Below the pieces are notes generated by a model, which saw only the letters and a list, made by a program, of their open reading frames with translations, was not told the origin of the DNA and did no database searches. 64,000 nt of DNA from an uncultured beta proteobacterium (GTDB lineage Bacteria; Pseudomonadota; Gammaproteobacteria; Burkholderiales; SG8-39), in assembly GCA_903859155.1 (NCBI GenBank), contig CAIOLO010000019.1, positions 1 through 64,000 of the forward strand, given 5' to 3'. Of the stretch, positions 56,545-64,000 are shown piece after piece (within the stretch, counting starts at the first letter, position 1; every line of letters begins with the position of its first letter). The position numbers were made by a program, and so were the translations under genes.

Positions 56545-56580
56545 GTGACTGCGGCGGGGTGTTTCCCCGCGCCGCGTCAC
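56545..56580. terminator. Strong GC hairpin between convergent genes, probable bidirectional terminator
   Basis: GTGACtGCGGCGGGG-tgttt-CCCCGCgCCGCGTCAC; no clear U tract. Confidence 0.5.
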
Positions 56581-56585
56581 ATCGG

Positions 56586-58757
56586 CTAAGGGCTGACGCG
56601 CTTGGCCAGGATTATCCGCGCGTCAACCGCGATGCCGCCATCGTCGTCCGGAAGAAACGGGTTCAGGTCAACCTGTTCGACCAGAGGTTGCTCCTCGAAC
56701 AGCCGGCCCAGTGATACCAGCGCGGCGGCGATGGCATCGACGTTCAGTTTCTTTCTGCCGCGCGTACCCTCGAGCAGCGCGGTGGGCAGTGTTTCGCGAA
56801 TCAGGGCCGCGGCATCGTTGATCGCCAGCGGCGCCAGGCGGAAGTTGACGCGTTTGAGGACCTCGATGTAGATGCCACCGAGGCCGAACATGATGGCCGG
56901 CCCGAACAGCTTGTCGCGCAATCCGCCCAGCACCAGTTCTGTCGTGGGCGGCAGCATCTTCTGCACCAGCACATTCGGCCGGGTAATCTGCGGCGCGGCC
57001 TTGCGTATGTTTTCGACGAGCCTGCCCCAGGAATGCTCCAGAACGCTGTCGGAGATGACCCCGAGCATCACGCCGCCCATATCGGTCTTGTGCAGAATTT
57101 CGGCCGACACGACCTTGAGAACGACCGGGTATCCGATCTCGTTGGCGGCGCTTTTGGCGGCCTCGAGCGCATCCACCATCCTGAAGGGCGGCACGCGGAT
57201 GCCATATTGCTTGCAGACTTCATAGGCCTCGGGCTCGAGCAGGCTGATGCGTCCCTGGTCGGCTGCCGTGGCGATGATCTTGGCCGTGGGGCCACGGGTT
57301 GGCGTGGATGTATCCGCGGTCGACTTTGCCGCCTGGGCCGCAGCCGATTTCCTTGCCGATCCGTAGGCCGCGAGGTTGGCCGCGACCTTGGCCACCATGT
57401 CCGGAAAATCAAAGGTCGGCAGTCCCGCATCTTCAAGCGGGTCGCGCAGCTTGTCGGCGAAGTCGCCGAAGGTCACCACATTGAGCAGCGGCTTTTTGAG
57501 GGCACCCTGGGATTCGTAGGCGCTGATGATCTCCTTGGCGAGCAGCGGCTGGTCAAGAAATGCGCTCGGTGCCAGTATCTGGATTACGGTGTCGACGTTG
57601 TCGTCCTTGAACAGCAGGCGCAGCACCTGGTTGTGCAGTGTTTCCCAATGTGCGGCGGTCAGGTCGACGTAGCCGGGAGGGTGGCCGATGTTCGCCGACG
57701 GAGAGAGAATCTTCTTCAATTCGTCGTGGGTTTGCGGAGCCAGCTGCGCCATGGTCAGGCCCGGAAGGGTGGAAATTTCGTCGATGCACATGGTGCCCGG
57801 GCCGCCCATGTGGGTCAGCACGCTGACACGGTTTCCCCGGGGAATCGGTTGCTTGGCGAATGCCCGCAGCGTTTCGTAGAAATCCGCGACGGATTTGGCG
57901 CGAAACAGGCCGGCCTGCCGGCAGGCGCCATCGTAGATGTTGTCGGCCCCGGCCACCGATCCGGTGTGTGACAACGCCGCCGTCGATCCCATCTCGCTTC
58001 TGCCGCTCTTGAGGATCACGATGGGCTTGGCCAGCGCGACGTCGCGGGCGACCGCGAAAAATTCCCTCGGGTCGGCGAGGCCTTCCAGGTAGATGCCGAT
58101 AACCCGTGTCGAGTCATCGGTCTTCAAAAAAGTGAGCAGTTCGGACATCTGCACATCGGCCGAGTTGCCGATGGAGAGGTATTTGTTGAGTCCCAGCCTG
58201 CCTTTGGTGCCCGAACCGAGCAGCAACGAGTTCCCGAATGCGCCACTTTGGGTGAGAACGCTGATACCTCCGCGCGGATAGGTGGGAATGTCGAAATTCG
58301 TGTTGAGTCCGCTCACCGTATCCATGACACCCAGGCAGTTCGGCCCGACCAGCCGGATCGAGGCTGAGCGCAGCGTTTCCACCAGATCGTGCTCGCGTGC
58401 TTTGGCTTCGCTGGTGTTCAGTTCTCCGAAACCCGCGGACATGCACACCACCGCCGAGACATCGTTGAGGCGCCGTTTTCTTTCGGCGAGTTCTTTGGCG
58501 ACCGCCACCGTGTAATCAGCGGCCACCAGCAGCACGCACAGATCCAGGGGGGCGGGAATGTCCAGCACGCTTTTGAAGCATGGCAGCCCGAGAATCGAAT
58601 CCTCGCGCGGGTTGATCGGATATACCTTCCCCTTGTAGCCGAAGGAAGCCATGTTGCGCAGGGCTATGTTGCCGGGCTTCTTGGGGTCCGTGGATGCACC
58701 GACCACCGCGACGCTTCGCGGGTTGAAAAATGTGCTGAGGCTGGAGGCGTTCTGCAT
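56586..58757 (-). CDS. Acyl-CoA synthetase, NDP-forming (acetate--CoA ligase family: CoA-binding plus ATP-grasp)
   Basis: SVAVVGASTDPKKPGNIALRNM...GPNCLGVMDTVSGLNTNF...VLTQSGAFGNSLL...YPVVLKVVSAEILHKTDMGGVMLGV. Confidence 0.92.
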   Translation of the reverse strand: MQNASSLSTFFNPRSVAVVGASTDPKKPGNIALRNMASFGYKGKVYPINPREDSILGLPCFKSVLDIPAPLDLCVLLVAADYTVAVAKELAERKRRLNDVSAVVCMSAGFGELNTSEAKAREHDLVETLRSASIRLVGPNCLGVMDTVSGLNTNFDIPTYPRGGISVLTQSGAFGNSLLLGSGTKGRLGLNKYLSIGNSADVQMSELLTFLKTDDSTRVIGIYLEGLADPREFFAVARDVALAKPIVILKSGRSEMGSTAALSHTGSVAGADNIYDGACRQAGLFRAKSVADFYETLRAFAKQPIPRGNRVSVLTHMGGPGTMCIDEISTLPGLTMAQLAPQTHDELKKILSPSANIGHPPGYVDLTAAHWETLHNQVLRLLFKDDNVDTVIQILAPSAFLDQPLLAKEIISAYESQGALKKPLLNVVTFGDFADKLRDPLEDAGLPTFDFPDMVAKVAANLAAYGSARKSAAAQAAKSTADTSTPTRGPTAKIIATAADQGRISLLEPEAYEVCKQYGIRVPPFRMVDALEAAKSAANEIGYPVVLKVVSAEILHKTDMGGVMLGVISDSVLEHSWGRLVENIRKAAPQITRPNVLVQKMLPPTTELVLGGLRDKLFGPAIMFGLGGIYIEVLKRVNFRLAPLAINDAAALIRETLPTALLEGTRGRKKLNVDAIAAALVSLGRLFEEQPLVEQVDLNPFLPDDDGGIAVDARIILAKRVSP

Positions 58758-59116
58758 GCTTTTCCCTGGTGTGAACTGACTGCGGTGCCTGCCGAATGCG
58801 GGGCGGCGGGTCAGTATAGGTAAGCAGCAATGACGGGATTTTGGGCTAGATCAAGGAAATTCCAATTCGCCGCTGATCCGAGGTTCGCCATGCCCAGGCA
58901 ATACAGGTTTCCTGTATTTCTCGAACGGCCCAGCGCGACGCCGATGCTCAAATGGACCCCGATCGTCAAGGCGGCGGGACTGAAGCCGGATCAGGCTGCC
59001 GGGTCATGGCGGTTGCGGGAGTCAATTCATGGCGATCGATGGCGATCGCCGCTGTTGCGGCGGCGGGGCACTTGCCCCTACACTGTTCCCGACCCATTCG
59101 ATCTGGAGCAACCGCG

Positions 59117-60106
59117 ATGATTTCAGCGAACTTGTTTTCCTTGAGAACGATCCTTGGCTTTCTGGCGGGGCTGGCGCTGCTGTCGGCTCCCTTGCACCAG
59201 GGTTTTGCGCAGTCTTATCCCAAGGGCGCGATCACGCTGGTCATTTCTCAGGCCACGGGGGATGCGACCGACATCGCCGGGCGCGCGATGGCAGAGGAAC
59301 TCTCGAAGCTTCTCAGGGTGTCTGTGGTGCCGATAAACCGGGCTGGAGCCGGCGGGGCGGTGGGTACCGAAAGCGTGGTCAAGGCGCCCAAGGACGGCCA
59401 GACGATCCTGCTCGCGAACAACGCATCGCTCACCTACCGGCGCGTGCTCGAGCCGGAGAATGTCAGTTACGATCCCGCCAGGGATTTGACCCCGCTGGGG
59501 GTTTCGACCCGCATCCCGAGCATTGTCGCGGTGCGCGGCGATGCGCCGTTCAAGACGCTCGGCGAAGCGCTGGCGTATTCGAAGGCCAACCCAGGCATGC
59601 TGCGCGTGGGCACCGTTGGTGCCGGATCGGTGGGCGACTTCACCGTGCAGATGATCAATACGCTCACCGGCGCGAATTTCATCATGGTGCCTTTCAAGGG
59701 AGCGGCGCCCGGCGTCGCCGCCCTGCTCGGCGGACATGTGGAGGGCGTGGCAGTGGCCCTTGGTGCGATCGCGGGCCAACTCAAGAGCGGCGCTTTGAGG
59801 GGCATCGCCATTTCGACCCGCTTTCCGGACTTTCCGGCGGTTCCCACCATGTTCGAGATGGGGCATGCGCAAAACATCCCCGGGGTCTGGTTCGCTTTTT
59901 TCGCCCCCGCCGCGATTTCGCCCGAGGTCAACTACACGCTGGTGAGCGCCCTCGAGCGCGTGATCAAGGATCCGGCTATTGCCGCCAAACTGCTGACACT
60001 CGGGATGGTGCAGGACTATGGGTCGCCGGAGAAGCTTCTCGCCGAACTGCGCGACGAACATCTGGCCGTGGAGCAGCTTGCCAGGCGCGCGGGGCTGGTG
60101 AAGTAA
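59117..60106 (+). CDS. TctC/Bug family substrate-binding protein
   Basis: QSYPKGAITLVISQATGDATDIAGRAMAEELSKLLRVSVVPINRAGAGGAVGTE. Confidence 0.9.
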   Translation: MISANLFSLRTILGFLAGLALLSAPLHQGFAQSYPKGAITLVISQATGDATDIAGRAMAEELSKLLRVSVVPINRAGAGGAVGTESVVKAPKDGQTILLANNASLTYRRVLEPENVSYDPARDLTPLGVSTRIPSIVAVRGDAPFKTLGEALAYSKANPGMLRVGTVGAGSVGDFTVQMINTLTGANFIMVPFKGAAPGVAALLGGHVEGVAVALGAIAGQLKSGALRGIAISTRFPDFPAVPTMFEMGHAQNIPGVWFAFFAPAAISPEVNYTLVSALERVIKDPAIAAKLLTLGMVQDYGSPEKLLAELRDEHLAVEQLARRAGLVK

Positions 60107-60262
60107 GTCAGGTTCCCGGATTGATTTGCTTACTATGTCGCCGACTTGCAAGCCGCTCGAAAACCGCGGTCGCAATCAGATGCAACTGATTGCCTCCGGG
60201 CTCGACAAGTCCGCCTGCGCAGGCGAGCGCGAACCCGCGCATCTGATGCGAGAACACCTGTC

Positions 60263-60892
60263 ATGAAGCGCCTGCTCGTCGCCAACGCCAAGGGGGGCAG
60301 CGGCAAGTCCACGCTCGCCACCAATCTTGCCGGGATGTTCGCGGCCAGGCGCCTGCGCGTCGTGCTGGCCGACATGGACCGTCAGCAATCGGCCGCGCGC
60401 TGGCTGGCGCGGCGTCCGGCAGGCTTTCCCGCGATCCATGGCTGGCTGCCGGATTCGGATCGCGATGCGCTCAAGGCATACGATCCGCAGTGGGTGGTCT
60501 ACGATTCCCCCGCAGGACTGCACGGCAACAAGCTGGAAGAACTCATCAAGCGCGCCGACCTGGTGCTGGTGCCGGTGGTGCCTTCGGTGCTCGACATGGA
60601 TGCATCGGTCGACTTCATCGAAGCGCTCGCGGCGCAAAAGGCGGTCAGGCGCGGCGATAGCAGCATTGCATTGGTGGCCAATCGCGTCGCCCCGCAGACG
60701 CTGGCTGCGCGCGAACTGGAGAATTTTCTCGCGGCCTGGGACCTGCCGGTACTGACCCAGCTGCATGACGCGCAGGTGTATGTGCAGTGCGCGGCCAGCG
60801 GCGCCAGTCTCTTCGACCTGCCGCGTTCACGCGCGGCGCCCGAGATCGAGCGCTGGGATCCGCTCCAGCACTGGATTGCGCAGCACCTTTGA
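60263..60892 (+). CDS. ParA-family ATPase (orphan)
   Basis: MKRLLVANAKGGSGKSTLATNLAGMFAARRLRVVLADMDRQQSAARWLARR: deviant Walker A; no ParB neighbour. Confidence 0.88.
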   Translation: MKRLLVANAKGGSGKSTLATNLAGMFAARRLRVVLADMDRQQSAARWLARRPAGFPAIHGWLPDSDRDALKAYDPQWVVYDSPAGLHGNKLEELIKRADLVLVPVVPSVLDMDASVDFIEALAAQKAVRRGDSSIALVANRVAPQTLAARELENFLAAWDLPVLTQLHDAQVYVQCAASGASLFDLPRSRAAPEIERWDPLQHWIAQHL

Positions 60893-61109
60893 GCGCACGC
60901 AACGCTGTAAGATCGCGCCGTTATCGAGGCAGCACCATTGCCGATGGGGAATCCCATTAACGGAATTTAAAATAACCAGAAACGTCCGTCAACGCTATAT
61001 TCTGTCGGTAGAATTATCATGATGTTGTTTTATTGGCGCGCCGCTCAAGGGGCCGGTGGGTGCTGGCGGAACTTCCTGTCCATGCGGCCCTTCGCGCCAC
61101 GCGCTTCGG

Positions 61110-62282
61110 TCAGGGCGCGTATTTGCCGTCATGCGAGGCCACCGACACGATTGCCGGTTTGTCGGAGCGGTTGCTCCATGCATGATTGGTGCCGCGCTGG
61201 ACCACGATGTCGCCGGCCTCGAGACTGACTTCCTGCGTATCGAGCACCAGAGTGATTTTGCCTTCCAGCACCACGCAGATGTCCAGCGAGCGAACCTTCT
61301 GCATATACGGATGCGGCGCCTGCGGCGACCAGGTCGATGCGCCGGGCGAACCCATGGCCCTGAAGTAGGCCTCCACTTCAGCTTTTCCCACCTTGCCCTG
61401 CCAGGTTTTGTCGGGCGGAAAGTTGTAGACGCGCAGCACCGAACCCTTGGGCGGCGGCTCGATGGTGTGTGGCAGGTGCAGTGTTTCGCAGACGATCTTC
61501 GCGGGCGTCGAATCGGTCACCCACAGGCGTGACACCATGAATCCCGGCCGCGCCGGGTCGCTGCGGATGTCGGGGGCGGGGCCGTCGCAGAGGCGTATGC
61601 CCTTGCAGGCTTCGCGATCGATGGTCACCAGCCGCCGTGCCGGCTTGGCGCCGGGAGGCAGGGCGCGACCGTCGTATTGCATCACCGGGTCGTTGCCCTG
61701 TGCGAGGCCAGACGGCCCGTCGACGAATTCCGCGTCGAACATGTCGTACATCATGGTCGAGACATCGCCCTCGCGCACCCACTGATGCCACGCGCCCACC
61801 TGCACCACGATGTCGCCGGGCCTGATGGTGTATTGGCCGTCGTCCAGACCAAGGTCGCGGCTGCCCTGGATTTCGATGGCGTAGTCGATCGACTGGGTCT
61901 TGTGCATGTCGGTGGTGTAGGCGTTGCGCCCGCCGCGATCCCAGGTGCGGCCCGAGGGCAGGGGTTTGGGCGCGTGCCGGGGAACCGCATGGGTGTCCTT
62001 GGCCGGGTCGTAGTTCGCCGGCTTGCCGACGCTGCGTATGGTGCGCACGTGGCCGCCGCCAGGCGGGCAGGGAAATTCATAGGGGATGAAGCTGTCGTCA
62101 GCGTCGCCGCTCAAGGGAGCGGGCATTTCCTTCCACACCCAGATGTCCGAGAGCAGGCTGGGATTGTCGGGGTCCATCCGGCGACTGTTCGGCGCGGGGC
62201 CGTCCCATACGACCCTGGAGCGTCCCTGTGCGTCGATGCCGGTGACGACGCGCCTCAATGCCGGTGCATCACTTGTTGCCAC
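61110..62282 (-). CDS. Cupin-domain protein
   Basis: GDIVVQVGAWHQWVREGD and VRSLDICVVLEGKITLVLDTQEVSLEAGDIVVQRGTNHAWSNRSDKPAIV; GTG start after AAGGAG. Confidence 0.8.
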   Translation of the reverse strand: MATSDAPALRRVVTGIDAQGRSRVVWDGPAPNSRRMDPDNPSLLSDIWVWKEMPAPLSGDADDSFIPYEFPCPPGGGHVRTIRSVGKPANYDPAKDTHAVPRHAPKPLPSGRTWDRGGRNAYTTDMHKTQSIDYAIEIQGSRDLGLDDGQYTIRPGDIVVQVGAWHQWVREGDVSTMMYDMFDAEFVDGPSGLAQGNDPVMQYDGRALPPGAKPARRLVTIDREACKGIRLCDGPAPDIRSDPARPGFMVSRLWVTDSTPAKIVCETLHLPHTIEPPPKGSVLRVYNFPPDKTWQGKVGKAEVEAYFRAMGSPGASTWSPQAPHPYMQKVRSLDICVVLEGKITLVLDTQEVSLEAGDIVVQRGTNHAWSNRSDKPAIVSVASHDGKYAP

Positions 62283-62405
62283 GTTCACTCCTTCGAATCG
62301 ATTCGACAAGGGGGACGAAACACTCGAAGCATCCCCGGAATAGCAGACGATGTGCTGGAGATGCCCATTGCGCGGGAACCTCCAGCCAATTGGCGGGCGT
62401 TGCCG

Positions 62406-64000
62406 TTATTTCTTCGCGCCTTCCCATTTCGAATGCAGGCTGCCCGCTGCGCGGCTGGTGATCACTTCGAGCACATAGAAGGAGCCGCCCTTTACTTCCG
62501 CGATGGCGGTTTTCAAGGCTTCACGCAGTTCCGCAGGATTTTCCACCCGCGCCGATTTTGCACCGAGAGCACGCGCCACCAGGTGCGGGACCACGCCGTT
62601 GCCTTTGAAGCGTGTCTTCGCAAGATGGGGGCTGATGCCGGCATCGGTGGCCGGTATGGCACGGTTGTTCTTGACCACCAGCAGCACCGCCACCTCTGAG
62701 CGGATGGCGGTTTCGATGTCGATGGCGGTCTCCGCAAACGCTTCCTCGCCGATGACGCTCACCACGGTTTTTTCGGGCGCCGCCTTTTTCGCGCCGATGG
62801 CCGCGCCTATCGACCAGCCCATGGCGCTTTGCACGCCAAAGCCCAGGAACGAGCGGGGCTTGGTGGCGATGTAATGCTGGCAGGTGGTGCCGCGCACCGA
62901 ACCGGCATCGTGCAGCACGATGCTCTCGTCGGGATTCAGTGCCTGCGTCAGCTCATAGGTCACGCGGTAGGGGTTGATCGGCGTGCTGTCGGCATGAAGC
63001 AGGGGAGTGGATATCTCAACCCAGCGTGCGCGCAGGCCCGCGAGTTCTTCGATTCGCGCTTTTACCGGCGCGAGGCGCTCTTTGCCCAGACGCGCGCGCG
63101 CCGCGTCGATCAGCTGGCGCAGCACCACCGAAGCATCGCCGCAGATGCCCACATCGGCGATCTGCTCCTTGTGCAATTCGTCAGCGTCCACGTCCACCTG
63201 AATATGTTTGGCACCCTTGGGCAGGGCCTCGGTGGTGGCATGCTGCTTGAAGCCCGCGCCCACGGTAAGCACCACATCGGCGTTGGAAGCGGTAATGGTG
63301 GCGGCGAGCGAACTGTAGACCGCGCGGCTGAAACCGCCGATGCCCAGCGACAGCGCATGGTTTTCGGGGAAGGCGCTTTTGCCGTTCAGCGTGGTCGCCA
63401 CCGGCAGGGTGAGCAGTTCTGCGAGTTCCAGCAGTTCGGCGCTCGCCTGGCTGCCGAGAACGCCCGAGCCGACGTACACATAGGGGTGCTTGGCGTTGCC
63501 GAGCATATCGATCGCCGCCTGCACCGCCGCCGGGTCGCCGCCTGAACGAATGCGCGGACGCGAACTCACCGGCTCATAGTGAAAATTCTCGATGGGCATC
63601 GAGGTCACGTCGTAGGGCACGCCGATCACCACCGGTCCCGGGCGTCCGGAGCGCAGCTTCACGTAGGCGCGGCGAATGATATCGGCCACCTGGGAAGGGT
63701 CTTCGATCATCGCCACCCATTTGCTCACCGGGCCGAACACCTCGGCCAGCGGAATCTCCTTGGTCTGACGCCGCGGCGAGGAATAGCGGTTGTTGTGGCC
63801 GGCGAAGAACAGCACCGGTGTCGAGTCGCCCCAGCTGTTGACCCATCCACCCAGAAGATTGGTGGCGGCCGGGCCTGCGTCGGTAAAGACAATGCCGGGG
63901 TTGCCGGTGACACGCGCGTAGCCGTCGCAGATGTCCACGGCGACGCGCTCCTGGCGCACGTAGATCATCGACATGTTGGGATTCATCGACAGTGCGTCGG
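62406..64000 (-). CDS. Thiamine-diphosphate enzyme of the acetolactate synthase/benzoylformate decarboxylase superfamily (5' end beyond window)
   Basis: VRQERVAVDICDGYARVTGNPGIVFTDAGPAATNLLGGWVNSW...RPGPVVIGVPYDV...VVLTVGAGFKQHA...SFLGFGVQSAMGWSIGAAIGAKKA; in frame to the window edge. Confidence 0.85.
   Translation of the reverse strand, partial: DALSMNPNMSMIYVRQERVAVDICDGYARVTGNPGIVFTDAGPAATNLLGGWVNSWGDSTPVLFFAGHNNRYSSPRRQTKEIPLAEVFGPVSKWVAMIEDPSQVADIIRRAYVKLRSGRPGPVVIGVPYDVTSMPIENFHYEPVSSRPRIRSGGDPAAVQAAIDMLGNAKHPYVYVGSGVLGSQASAELLELAELLTLPVATTLNGKSAFPENHALSLGIGGFSRAVYSSLAATITASNADVVLTVGAGFKQHATTEALPKGAKHIQVDVDADELHKEQIADVGICGDASVVLRQLIDAARARLGKERLAPVKARIEELAGLRARWVEISTPLLHADSTPINPYRVTYELTQALNPDESIVLHDAGSVRGTTCQHYIATKPRSFLGFGVQSAMGWSIGAAIGAKKAAPEKTVVSVIGEEAFAETAIDIETAIRSEVAVLLVVKNNRAIPATDAGISPHLAKTRFKGNGVVPHLVARALGAKSARVENPAELREALKTAIAEVKGGSFYVLEVITSRAAGSLHSKWEGAKK

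Noticed and set aside
60176-60766. 196-aa minus-strand ORF opposite parA
   Set aside because: Antisense shadow with no motif.
1-64000. CRISPR arrays, prophage, rRNA/tRNA genes, riboswitches
   Set aside because: Looked for repeat-spacer regularity, phage structural genes and RNA signatures; none found by reading.

Overview
High-GC (estimated by eye at ~60-65%), probably betaproteobacterial chromosomal DNA. No rRNA, tRNA, CRISPR array or intact mobile element was recognised. About 50 coding regions are supportable. Housekeeping material includes the conserved mltD-gloB-methyltransferase-rnhA-dnaQ block and a DAHP synthase. The rest is dominated by CoA-thioester and aromatic or organic-acid catabolism: acyl-CoA ligases, enoyl-CoA hydratases, an acyl-CoA dehydrogenase, a DpgC-like cofactor-independent dioxygenase, iorAB plus korABC ferredoxin oxidoreductases, livKHMGF plus a paaK-type ligase, a molybdopterin oxidoreductase, a UbiD decarboxylase, HyuA/HyuB and E1 alpha/beta-like TPP proteins. 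There are eight TctC/Bug-type periplasmic receptors and no visible TctA/TctB. The observations most worth follow-up are: (1) a UbiD-HyuB-E1alpha-E1beta-HyuA cluster lacking E2/E3; (2) a DUF120 (CTP-dependent riboflavin kinase-like) domain fused to a HAD phosphatase; (3) an IorB protein carrying a KorD-like ferredoxin tail inside a five-gene run with 4-nt overlaps; (4) three perfect FNR/ANR-type palindromes (TTGAT-N4-ATCAA) plus one near-match, upstream of the anaerobic-looking loci; (5) a ~76-bp quasi-palindromic repeat present as tandem pairs at two distant loci; and (6) decayed genes (4,5-dihydroxyphthalate decarboxylase-like, histidine kinase tail, possible LOG family). All family calls were made by reading the translations; no searches were run.
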